Below, piece by piece: positions 10,106 to 18,761 of a stretch of 32,051 nucleotides of DNA (position 1 is its first letter; each line of letters opens with the position of its first letter). Origin of the DNA: Candidatus Gribaldobacteria bacterium (GTDB lineage: Bacteria; Patescibacteriota; Minisyncoccia; Minisyncoccales; CG1-02-41-26); NCBI GenBank assembly GCA_026396705.1, contig JAPLWE010000040.1:1-32051 (forward strand), written 5' to 3'. Below the pieces are notes generated by a model, which was not told where the DNA came from, ran no database searches, and saw nothing but the letters and a program-made list of their open reading frames with translations. Made by a program: the position numbers and the translations under genes.

Positions 10106-11833
10106 TTAAGCCCACGAGGCGGGCAAAACTCGTTCGGGCCATTTTTCAGATAGTTCTTTGAGGTTGGGGCATTCGGCCTTATGAACCGAAGCGCCCTCGC
10201 CTTGGGTAATAAAGGCGGCCAAGTTGTCGCCTAATTTGGGCGCGCAACATTTGCCCACTCGAGTCATGATACCACTTTGTCCGGCCACCAAAATTTTTGG
10301 CTCTTTTTTACGACCCGGCAATATTTTTTCCAGCAAAGAATTTCTCTTTTCTCTGAAAGTTGTTTTCTTAACCTCTTTAATAGAAAGACCATAGGCTTTT
10401 TCTAAAAAGTTTTTAATTTTCTTTTTGGCTTGATTGCTTTTAACAACTTTGAGCCAGTCCAAGGAGGGTGATTTAATTTTGTTGGTAATAATTTCTATAG
10501 TTTGGCCGGTAGATAGGGCTTGATTAAAGGGCGCGATTTTATCGTCAACAATGGCGCTCTCGCAATGGTCGCCGATCTGGCTGTGTATGGCATAGGCAAA
10601 ATCAAGGGGAGTGGCTCCCTTGGGCAGGTTAACCACATCTCGTTTGGGCGTAAAAACAAAAATGCGGTCTTTGAATAGTTCGGATTTAACGAATTCAGCG
10701 ATTTTGCCCGGAGTTTTAATTTCCTCTTGCCATTTTCTTAATTGGTCAAGCCAATAAAATTGATTGCGGTAAGTTTTTTCTTTGATATTTTTGGCCTTAT
10801 ATGATAAATGCGCCACTGCGCCGTATTCTGACTCTTGGTGCATTTCCATTGTCTTAATCTGGAACTCCACAAACTTATTTTGTTCGCCAATCACTGAAGT
10901 GTGTAAAGCTCGATAGCCGTTGTTTTTAGGTGAGCTGATGTAGTCTTTAATTCGTCCGGGCAAGGCCTCCCATCTTTTATGCACCGCTCCCAAGGCCTGA
11001 TAACAAGCCTCAATATTGGGCACAATGATGCGCAAGGCTACCAAGTCGTAGATTTTTTCAATGTCCATATTGTGCCGTAACAGCTTTTGATATAAAGAAA
11101 AATAATGTTTGGCGCGTGCTTGGATGATGATGGCCTCAATGTTTTCGTTTTTGAGCGTTTCTTCAACTGCCACTTTCATGGTGGCTAAATAATTTTCTTT
11201 TTGATTATACTCGTCTTTAACCGCAGAGATTAACCATTGGTATTCTTGCGGGAAAATATAGGGAAAAGCTGCGTCTTCCAGCTGGCCCTTAATTTCATTG
11301 ATGCCCAAGCCATAAGCCAAAGGAGCTAAAATTTCCAAAGTAGCTAAAGATTTTTTGAGCCGTAATTCTGGCGGGCATAATTCTTCAAGGTGTTGCATTT
11401 CATCTAGCGATTTGGCCAAAATAATTAAAATAGGTCGCAAATCTTGACTAATAGCAAAAAACATTCTTCGTAAATTTTGTGACTGAATATCAAGAAAAGT
11501 TTTTTCCCAGCTGGCTAATGGTTTTAATTTGAGTTCTTTTTTAGGTAGGGCGAGATTTTTGATTTGTTCAAACTTTTTTATAATAAAAATAACTTCATTG
11601 TGTATTCCTGATGGCAAAAAATCTTTGATGGCATCGGTATCTGAGGTGGCTTGCAACAAGCCCGCTAAAATAGTGGGCTCATCGGCTCCCAATTCTTTTA
11701 ACAAAAGGCCAGTTCTTAAGCAATGGAAAAACACCACCTCATTGTTCAAGGTTTTTTGCAGAAAATCCGTTGCCTTATCAAAAGCCTGTGGATTTTCTAC
11801 GCCGTCTTTGATTTTTTCAAGAGTGTGGAGCAT
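10106..11833 (-). CDS. RelA/SpoT-family (p)ppGpp synthetase with TGS domain; HD region degenerate
   Basis: IYDLVALRIIV, GRIKDYISSPKNNGYRALHTSV, EFQIKTMEMHQESEYGAVAHLSYK, and TGS region RIFVFTPKRDVVNLPKGATPLDFAYAIHSQIGD. Confidence 0.9.
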   Translation of the reverse strand: MLHTLEKIKDGVENPQAFDKATDFLQKTLNNEVVFFHCLRTGLLLKELGADEPTILAGLLQATSDTDAIKDFLPSGIHNEVIFIIKKFEQIKNLALPKKELKLKPLASWEKTFLDIQSQNLRRMFFAISQDLRPILIILAKSLDEMQHLEELCPPELRLKKSLATLEILAPLAYGLGINEIKGQLEDAAFPYIFPQEYQWLISAVKDEYNQKENYLATMKVAVEETLKNENIEAIIIQARAKHYFSLYQKLLRHNMDIEKIYDLVALRIIVPNIEACYQALGAVHKRWEALPGRIKDYISSPKNNGYRALHTSVIGEQNKFVEFQIKTMEMHQESEYGAVAHLSYKAKNIKEKTYRNQFYWLDQLRKWQEEIKTPGKIAEFVKSELFKDRIFVFTPKRDVVNLPKGATPLDFAYAIHSQIGDHCESAIVDDKIAPFNQALSTGQTIEIITNKIKSPSLDWLKVVKSNQAKKKIKNFLEKAYGLSIKEVKKTTFREKRNSLLEKILPGRKKEPKILVAGQSGIMTRVGKCCAPKLGDNLAAFITQGEGASVHKAECPNLKELSEKWPERVLPASWA

Positions 11834-13833
11834 TCTTTATTGGAGCATTTTATTTGTTTGCGAATGGTTTGCACCATTAATGATTGACACTCCGGACACT
11901 TTTCGCCAGTGGGTTTATCCCATAAGGCAAAGTCGCAATCAGGCCACTTGGAACAGCCGTAAAAGATTTTTCTCTTTTTGGTATTTTTTTCTACTAAGTC
12001 AGAGTTGCATTTGGGGCACTGAGCCTTCAGGGGCGGTTTTTTAATGTTTTCCGTAAACTTGCAGTTAGGAAATTTACTACAAGCATAAAATTTGCCGAAC
12101 CTACCCATTCTGATAATTACCTCGCCATTGCATTGCGGGCAAACTCGGTCAGTTTTTTCAGTGAGGTCTACTTTAACTACTGCTTTTTCTTTTTCTTTGA
12201 GATTTTCTGCGAAAGGAAAATAAAAATCGCCAATGGTTTTTTGCCAAGTGTCTTTGCCTTGAGCTATTTCGTCAAACTCTTTTTCCATTTTGGCGGTAAA
12301 GGCTGTGTCAACTATTTGCGGGAAATGTTCGGTTAAAAGGTCGTTTACGGTTGAGCCAATTTTAGTTGGCCGAAATTTTTTATTCTCGTCTTTTTCTACA
12401 TAATTCCTATTTTGAATGGTATCTAAGGTCGGCGCGTAGGTTGAGGGGCGGCCAATGCCTTCTTTCTCTAAAATTTTAATCAAAGTGGCTTCAGAGTAGC
12501 GAGCCGGTGGCTGGGTAAAATGCTGTTCTTTGAGCAATTCTTTCAGTTGTAAAACATCATTTTTTTCTAATAGCGGTAAGTCAGTTTCTTCAAATTTAGT
12601 AGTGTAGATTTTTAAGAAGCCGTCAAATTTCATTGTTTGTCCATTAACTCTGAATGTATATTGATTGGCCTGAATATCAACAGTGGTGGCGTCAAAGATA
12701 GCTGGGGTCATTTGCGAAGCGATAAATCTGCGCCAGACTAAATCATAAACCTTGAACATTTCAGGCGTGAGCTGGCTTTTTATTTTTTCGGGAGTGTTTT
12801 GGGCTGGTAGGGTAGGGCGAATGGCTTCGTGCGCTTCTTGAGCGCCTTTGCTTTTGGTTTGGAAACTTCGCGGGACGCCGGGCCAATAATTTTTGCCCAA
12901 TTGTTCGCAGATAAAATTTTGCGCTTCTTGTTGAGCAATGGCTGAAAGGTTAAGCGAATCAGTGCGATGATAAGTGATAAAACCGTTTTCATATAATTTT
13001 TGAGCGGCCATCATGGTTCGTTTGGCGGTAAAGCCAAATTTATTGGCGGCTGTTTGTTGCAATGAGCTGGTAGTGAAGGGAGCTTGCGGATTGCGCAGGG
13101 TCTCTTTGCGTTCTATGTTGGCCACTTTGTATTCGGCTTTGGCTAAATCATTGAGGATTTTATCTGCCTCGGCTTGATTTTTAATGTCTAGTTTGCTGAT
13201 AGTTTTGCCATCTTTGGCAATCAAAGCCGCTTGAAATTCAGTTTTTAATTTGAGAAGCGAAGCAACAATGCTCCAATACTCTACTGGCGTAAAAGCTTCA
13301 ATTTCTTTTTCTCTATCGCAAATTAATTTTACCGCTACTGATTGCACTCGCCCAGCTGACAACCCCCTCATTACTTTTTTCCATAAAAAAGGCGACAGCT
13401 TATAGCCTACCAAACGGTCTAAAATTCTTCGGGCTTGCTGAGCGTTCACTAAATTATCATCAATGCCCCGAGGGTTTTTCAAGGCATTTTCTATGGCGGG
13501 CTTGGTGATTTCATGAAAAACAATCCGTTGGGGTTTTTTCAATCCCAAGATATGCGCCAAATGAAAAGCAATGGCTTCACCCTCTCTGTCCTCGTCAGTA
13601 GCCAAGATAATGCCTTCAGATTTTTTGGCTGCGTCTTTTAAGATTTTCACTTTGGCTTTGGCCTTGGCTGGAATAACATACTCGGGCTTAAAATCATTTT
13701 TAATATCAATACCGATATCTTTTTCCGGCAAGTCGCGAATATGACCAAAAGATGACTCAATTCTATAGTTTTTGCCTAAAAATTTACCAATTGTTTTTGC
13801 TTTGGTCGGACTTTCTACTATAATTAATTGCAT
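11797..13833 (-). CDS. topA: DNA topoisomerase I
   Basis: MQLIIVESPTKAKTIGKFLGKNYRIESSFGHIRDLP, TDEDREGEAIAFHL, FITYHRTDS, and C-terminal four-Cys zinc fingers. Confidence 0.97.
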   Translation of the reverse strand: MQLIIVESPTKAKTIGKFLGKNYRIESSFGHIRDLPEKDIGIDIKNDFKPEYVIPAKAKAKVKILKDAAKKSEGIILATDEDREGEAIAFHLAHILGLKKPQRIVFHEITKPAIENALKNPRGIDDNLVNAQQARRILDRLVGYKLSPFLWKKVMRGLSAGRVQSVAVKLICDREKEIEAFTPVEYWSIVASLLKLKTEFQAALIAKDGKTISKLDIKNQAEADKILNDLAKAEYKVANIERKETLRNPQAPFTTSSLQQTAANKFGFTAKRTMMAAQKLYENGFITYHRTDSLNLSAIAQQEAQNFICEQLGKNYWPGVPRSFQTKSKGAQEAHEAIRPTLPAQNTPEKIKSQLTPEMFKVYDLVWRRFIASQMTPAIFDATTVDIQANQYTFRVNGQTMKFDGFLKIYTTKFEETDLPLLEKNDVLQLKELLKEQHFTQPPARYSEATLIKILEKEGIGRPSTYAPTLDTIQNRNYVEKDENKKFRPTKIGSTVNDLLTEHFPQIVDTAFTAKMEKEFDEIAQGKDTWQKTIGDFYFPFAENLKEKEKAVVKVDLTEKTDRVCPQCNGEVIIRMGRFGKFYACSKFPNCKFTENIKKPPLKAQCPKCNSDLVEKNTKKRKIFYGCSKWPDCDFALWDKPTGEKCPECQSLMVQTIRKQIKCSNKECSTLLKKSKTA

Positions 13834-13868
13834 ATTTTTTTAGAAATTAAAAATTAGAAATTAGAAAT

Positions 13869-14756
13869 TTAGCGCGATAGCGCGTAAGTGTTTCCTCCTA
13901 AATTTTTTACTTGGCCTTCTGTTTCCATTGAGCATAAAGCAGTTGATACGGCTGATGAAGTAAGGCCGGTTATTTCTATTATGCCATCAATAGACATAGC
14001 CTTATTTTTTAAGGCATTGATAATTTGTTGTTCTTCATTGTTTTGGCCCTGATAATCTAAGATATTGGGCAAGGTATTGGCTGACAGACTCAAGCCAGCC
14101 AGAATGTCATTATAATTCTCTACCAGAAGCGCTTCTTGTTTAATCAACCAATGGCAGCCTTGTGAGCTAGCCGAAGTAACTGGTCCGGGCACGGCCATAA
14201 TTTTTCTTTTTTGTTGTTTAGCCCATTTAGCGGTGAGCAAAGCGCCTGATTTTATTTTAGCTTCAACCACTACTACGCCCAACGATAACCCTGAAATTAT
14301 ACGGTTTCTTTGGGGAAAAGTAAAATGAGCGCCTTGGGTGCCTGCTGGATATTCGGAAATTAAACAACCACCTTTTTCTAAAATTGTTTTAGCTAATTTT
14401 AAGTTTTCCTGCGGGTAAAAGCTTTGTTCGTCTAGTCCTGTGCCCAACACAGCGATGGTTGGGCTATTAGCCTCAAGCGCGCCTTGATGCGCCCAACTAT
14501 CAATGCCTCTGGCTAGCCCAGAAACAATAGTTAAACCAGCTCGACTTGAATTTATAGCCAAGCTCAAAGCTATTTCTTTGCCATAGCTACTAGCCAACCT
14601 AGCCCCCACTATGGCCAAGCATTTTTCCTGGCCTGTTAAAAAATTGCCTCTAAAATATAAGGTTTTGGGGCAGTCAGAAATTTTTTTTAATAAAGTAGGA
14701 TAAGCCCCATCAGAGCTTTCAATTTTTTGAATTGGCCAATTTTCTAAATAAAGCAT
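13869..14756 (-). CDS. dprA: DNA processing protein DprA/Smf
   Basis: GARLASSYGKEIA, SGLARGIDSWAHQGAL, AVLGTGLDEQSFYPQEN, SEYPAGTQGAHFTFPQRNRIISGLS. Confidence 0.93.
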   Translation of the reverse strand: MLYLENWPIQKIESSDGAYPTLLKKISDCPKTLYFRGNFLTGQEKCLAIVGARLASSYGKEIALSLAINSSRAGLTIVSGLARGIDSWAHQGALEANSPTIAVLGTGLDEQSFYPQENLKLAKTILEKGGCLISEYPAGTQGAHFTFPQRNRIISGLSLGVVVVEAKIKSGALLTAKWAKQQKRKIMAVPGPVTSASSQGCHWLIKQEALLVENYNDILAGLSLSANTLPNILDYQGQNNEEQQIINALKNKAMSIDGIIEITGLTSSAVSTALCSMETEGQVKNLGGNTYALSR

Positions 14757-14806
14757 AATTCAATGTATCATATTTTTTCCTAAAATAAAAAAGAGCCAAC
14801 AAATAC

Positions 14807-14834
14807 TTGAGTTTTTTCATATTTGGAGTAATCT
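14807..14834 (+). promoter_or_regulatory. Candidate promoter TTGAGT-N16-TAATCT upstream of small ORF cassette
   Basis: Near-consensus -35/-10 with 16-nt spacer in the divergent intergenic region. Confidence 0.4.
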
Positions 14835-14881
14835 TGGTATTGCATCGCAGATTAAAAAACTAATAAAAGGATGTGATTAAA

Positions 14882-15028
14882 ATGAAAAAGCTTGCAGAGT
14901 ATTGGATCGGATTTTCCAGTTTTGGCTTGGGATTTGTAATCGGTGCCTTAAGATCATCTGAGCATAGCCTTGTTTTTTTTGTTACTTGGTGGTGTGATTT
15001 TCTTTTTTGGAGTTTTTCTATTTTTTAA
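14882..15028 (+). CDS. Small membrane protein (48 aa as read; possible frameshift at a T8 tract, alternative end 15065)
   Basis: AAAGGATGTGA SD-like site upstream; MKKLAEYWIGFSSFGLGFVIGALRSSEHSLVFF... Confidence 0.45.
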   Translation: MKKLAEYWIGFSSFGLGFVIGALRSSEHSLVFFVTWWCDFLFWSFSIF

Positions 15029-15081
15029 AAATAGAAAAAAAGAGATACATCACAATACATTATAAAGAGGGGGCGGAGCAA

Positions 15082-15180
15082 ATGAAGTGGCTGAAAAAAT
15101 ACTGGCCAGCGCTGGTTCTTTTGGTGCTGGTTATTGTAATAAAGATCGTATGGCATTCTTATTGTTCTCCTTATCTATAA
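15082..15180 (+). CDS. Tiny single-TM protein (32 aa)
   Basis: MKWLKKYWPALVLLVLVIVIKIVWHSYCSPYL with a purine-rich site (GAGGGGGCGGAG) upstream; resembles the next ORF. Confidence 0.5.
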   Translation: MKWLKKYWPALVLLVLVIVIKIVWHSYCSPYL

Positions 15181-15215
15181 GATGCTACAAAAAAACGTCT
15201 AAGGAGGTGGGATAA

Positions 15216-15308
15216 ATGAAAAAATGGTTGAAGAAGCATTGGCCGGAAGTGTCTACTATTTTGGCTATAATCATTATAGCGATTCTTGTGCAGTATTTTT
15301 TCTCATAG
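15216..15308 (+). CDS. Tiny single-TM protein (30 aa), similar to 15082-15180
   Basis: MKKWLKKHWPEVSTILAIIIIAILVQYFFS with AAGGAGGTG SD 8 nt upstream of ATG. Confidence 0.55.
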   Translation: MKKWLKKHWPEVSTILAIIIIAILVQYFFS

Positions 15309-15321
15309 AAAAAATGCAAAG

Positions 15322-15360
15322 ACCGTCCAAGGAGGTAAAAACTTGTGGACGGTTTTTTTA
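15322..15360 (+). terminator. Rho-independent terminator after small ORF cassette
   Basis: ACCGTCCA ... TGGACGGT followed by TTTTTT. Confidence 0.75.
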
Positions 15361-15392
15361 TTGTTTTAATATTTGTGATATAATGTAAAAAT

Positions 15393-16964
15393 ATGTTAGC
15401 TAAGTATTGGAAAATTTTTAGTTTTATTATAGCTGGAGGCGCAGTGGCTTTATCTTTTTCGGTTTATGCGGCCACTACTACGCCAATCATTTCAGCGCCA
15501 ACCACTACTACGCCAGCTATTGCTGTCACCAACAGTGGCAATACTTTAATCGGCGGGCTTATTTTTGAAAAAGATTTAATTGAGTTATTGTGTTTAGACA
15601 GCCAATGGCAGGGGGGTGAGTTTTTGGCGGGAGTGGGCGCTTACAGCGATTTTATCGCTTCTTCGTCTAAAGAATTTCCTGATTTGCAAAGTAAGCTGGC
15701 TGACTTGGCTGATTATCAAAAAACCGGCCAAGAAAAGATTTCAGCGGTTTGCGCTGCTGTTGGTTATAGCCAGGCCAAAGCCGCTTTTGGCGATTTAGAT
15801 AATTTTGAAAAAACCGTTCAGAGTGTTTTGAGAGAAATTGATTCAGTGATTGCCAAAACTTTTCAAGACAAAGCCGATATTTTAAAAAATAAAATTCCTG
15901 TTAGTCAGAAAAATCAGGTGCGCTCCTCTGTGGCGCAAATGAGAGCCAGTAAGCAGGGTGAGTTGACCAGCTTGGCTAATCAATTAGTCAAAATGGCGCA
16001 AGATTTTTTAGTAGCTCAATTGCCTAAAATGCAATTTCCCTCGCCCAGCGAAGCAACTGGTTACGCTACTAAGGCCACCAGCGATCGCCAAGCGGAAATA
16101 AAAAATCAGCTTACTGGTATGGCCTTACAAGCTCAATCGCTATTGCGCCAATCAGCTCAAACCAAGATATTAGAGGTATTGGGCGGGGACTCGGCCGCTT
16201 TATCAATCATAGTTAAAGATGTTCAAAAAAACAGAGACGCTATTATGGCCAACCAGCAGAAGAGAATTGGTCAGTTAAACAAGATTAAAAGCCAGGCCTT
16301 GCAAAAAAGAAAAGAAATAGCAATTTTAATTTTAAGCAGTCAAGTGGATAATGGCGCTAGCCGACTAAGAGAAAAAGAATTATTAAATGAAAATTTGTCG
16401 TCGCCTTTATTCGCCAATACCCAGCAAGCAGTTGATTACCTTAAAAGTATTAAGCAAAATTTTAATCAAAAAGTTCAAGCCGCTTTATTGAATAACGACG
16501 AGAAAGCTTTAGACGCCGCGATTAGCGATGGGGAAGCCAGTTATCGGGTTTTACAGCTGGCCTTACCAGATATTTTATTAAATGAAAACAGTGCTCAAGA
16601 GTTTTGTTCATCAACACCCACCTTAAAAAGCCAAATGCAACCACAGATTGATCAATTGCTTGTTATGGTGCAAAAAGCCGCCAAGCCCTTTTCTGACAAA
16701 GCAAAGGGCTGTCAAAAGAAAGCGGAAAAAGCCGGTTGCGCTGTTTTTAATAAAGCGTTTGGCGAAATGGCAGCTATTCAGCAAACAGCTCAAAGAATTG
16801 ATAGTATTTTTGTTGATGGAGTGGCTTATTGCTCGGGCACAGCTAGCGCTATGAATGATAGTGGGGGAGTTTCGCTAGCCGGTTTGAGAGCTTTTAGCTT
16901 GCAATTGAAACAGCAGTTGATAGATTGGCAAGTCAACTGGTCGCAATACAAAAATAGTTTTTAA
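15393..16964 (+). CDS. Secreted, helix-rich hypothetical protein
   Basis: Signal peptide (MLAKYWKIFSFIIAGGAVALSFSVYAATTTP), long charged helical regions; extended -10 immediately upstream. Confidence 0.7.
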   Translation: MLAKYWKIFSFIIAGGAVALSFSVYAATTTPIISAPTTTTPAIAVTNSGNTLIGGLIFEKDLIELLCLDSQWQGGEFLAGVGAYSDFIASSSKEFPDLQSKLADLADYQKTGQEKISAVCAAVGYSQAKAAFGDLDNFEKTVQSVLREIDSVIAKTFQDKADILKNKIPVSQKNQVRSSVAQMRASKQGELTSLANQLVKMAQDFLVAQLPKMQFPSPSEATGYATKATSDRQAEIKNQLTGMALQAQSLLRQSAQTKILEVLGGDSAALSIIVKDVQKNRDAIMANQQKRIGQLNKIKSQALQKRKEIAILILSSQVDNGASRLREKELLNENLSSPLFANTQQAVDYLKSIKQNFNQKVQAALLNNDEKALDAAISDGEASYRVLQLALPDILLNENSAQEFCSSTPTLKSQMQPQIDQLLVMVQKAAKPFSDKAKGCQKKAEKAGCAVFNKAFGEMAAIQQTAQRIDSIFVDGVAYCSGTASAMNDSGGVSLAGLRAFSLQLKQQLIDWQVNWSQYKNSF

Positions 16965-16965
16965 T

Positions 16966-17412
16966 ATGTTGGAAATAATCAATAAAATTAAAAGAATTAG
17001 ATTCAATAAAAAAACATTGCTTATTTCAGTAGCTACGATAGCAGTGGTGGGCTTGGCAATGGCTAGTTATTTTTATATTAATCAACACAATATTCAAAAA
17101 GCCTTAAGTGATTTTAATAACTTTAAGTTTGAAGTTCCCTTGGCTTTGCTTAATGCTGATAATCTTTCTTTGAATAATTTAGCGCCCAGCGACTTGCAAC
17201 AAAACGATTGGCAACCTCAAATAACCGTTGACACAAATATAGTGCCTGAAAGCGATTTTATGGTAACTGTGCCCGAAATATCGCTCAAAACGCCAGATGT
17301 TAAGTGGGCGCCTAATGAGGCTATCTGCGAGCAGTTTCAAAACTATACTTCTTGCGATCAAGCGCCTATGTCTACGCGTGATGTTTGCTTAAGATGCCCC
17401 AAGAAAAAATAA
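16966..17412 (+). CDS. Single-TM hypothetical protein
   Basis: 148 aa ORF directly following the previous gene (TAATATG junction); TM near N-terminus (TLLISVATIAVVGLAMASYFYI). Confidence 0.65.
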   Translation: MLEIINKIKRIRFNKKTLLISVATIAVVGLAMASYFYINQHNIQKALSDFNNFKFEVPLALLNADNLSLNNLAPSDLQQNDWQPQITVDTNIVPESDFMVTVPEISLKTPDVKWAPNEAICEQFQNYTSCDQAPMSTRDVCLRCPKKK

Positions 17413-17424
17413 TTAATTATATTT

Positions 17425-18756
17425 ATGCCATATCTTGCCAAAACTGATCCTCAAATAGCCAATATTATTAAAGCTGAAGAAAAACGCCAAGCGCAAACTT
17501 TAATGATGATTCCTTCAGAAAATCACACTTCGCAAGCTGTGCGGGAAGTGGTCGGCTCTTTATTGCAAGATAAGTATTGCGAGGGCTACCCTTTTAAGCG
17601 TTATTATCAGGGGCAAGAAAACTACGATAAGATAGAAGAGTTGTGCCGAGAGAGAGTTAGAAAGTGTTTTGGTGTGCCTTATTGCAATGTTCAAGCTTTG
17701 TCGGGTTCACCCGCTAACTTGGCGGTGTATTTTGCTTTGTTGAAGCCCGGCGATAAAATTATGGGCTTGGCTATGGATCAAGGCGGGCACATTACTCACG
17801 GCTTGAAAGTTAATGTTTCAGGCACTTTTTTTGATAGTGTTTTTTACTATGTTAATGAGCAAGGACTGATTGATTATGACGCCCTTGAAGAAATTGCCTT
17901 AAAAGAAAAACCAAAAATACTGATTGCCGGCATCACTGCCTATCCTTTGGCTTTGGATTTTAAGCGATTTTCGCAAATCGCTGAAAAATGTGGCGCTTTA
18001 TTGATGGCTGATATGTCGCATGTGGCGGGATTAATTTTAGCTAAAGTTTATCCCGATCCAATGCCTTATTGCCATATTATCACTGCCACTACTCACAAAA
18101 CATTGCGAGGGCCACGGGGCGCTTTAATTATGGTTACTGACAAAGGATTAAAAGCTGATCAGCAAATGGGCGACAAAATTGACAAAGCTGTTTTCCCGGG
18201 CTTGCAGGGCGGCCCGCACGAAAATAATATTGCGGGCATTGCGGTGGCCTTAAAAGAAGCGCAAAAGCCATCATTTATTAAATATGGCCAGCAAGTAATT
18301 AAAAATGCCGCTTATTTGGCTGAATGCTTGAAAAAGAGCGGGCTTAAGCTTTGCGCTGGCGGCACCAACACTCATTTGCTGGTAATTGATTTGCAAGAAT
18401 TTAAGATTTCGGGTAATTTAATTGCTGAAGCCTTAGAGCAAGGCGGCATTGTGGCCAACCGCAACGCCGTGCCTTACGATCCCAACCCGCCGTTTTATCC
18501 TTCAGGCATTCGTTTGGGCACCCCAGCCATCACCAGTAGGGGCATGAAAGAAAAAGAAATGAAATTTATCGCTGGCCTGATAGTTGAAATTATTGATGAT
18601 ATTGTTAAGATTAAAAAAAATCTTCAGCTTGGCTTGGAAGATGAGAAAAAGAAAGACACTCGTAATAAAATTATCGCTCAAAGTTTGGTAGTGAAAAAAT
18701 CCAGCCAAAAAGTGAAACAGCTTTGCCTCAAATTTCCTTTGCCTAAAAGTTATTAA
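17425..18756 (+). CDS. glyA: Serine hydroxymethyltransferase
   Basis: IPSENHTSQAVREVVGS, YCEGYPFKRYYQGQENYDKIE, VQALSGSPANLAVY, TATTHKTLRGPRGALI (PLP lysine), FPGLQGGPH. Confidence 0.97.
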   Translation: MPYLAKTDPQIANIIKAEEKRQAQTLMMIPSENHTSQAVREVVGSLLQDKYCEGYPFKRYYQGQENYDKIEELCRERVRKCFGVPYCNVQALSGSPANLAVYFALLKPGDKIMGLAMDQGGHITHGLKVNVSGTFFDSVFYYVNEQGLIDYDALEEIALKEKPKILIAGITAYPLALDFKRFSQIAEKCGALLMADMSHVAGLILAKVYPDPMPYCHIITATTHKTLRGPRGALIMVTDKGLKADQQMGDKIDKAVFPGLQGGPHENNIAGIAVALKEAQKPSFIKYGQQVIKNAAYLAECLKKSGLKLCAGGTNTHLLVIDLQEFKISGNLIAEALEQGGIVANRNAVPYDPNPPFYPSGIRLGTPAITSRGMKEKEMKFIAGLIVEIIDDIVKIKKNLQLGLEDEKKKDTRNKIIAQSLVVKKSSQKVKQLCLKFPLPKSY

Positions 18757-18761
18757 AACAT

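Noticed and set aside
13834-13868. AAATTAGAAATTAGAAATT direct repeats between dprA and topA
   Set aside because: Simple AT-rich low-complexity repeat; no further structure.
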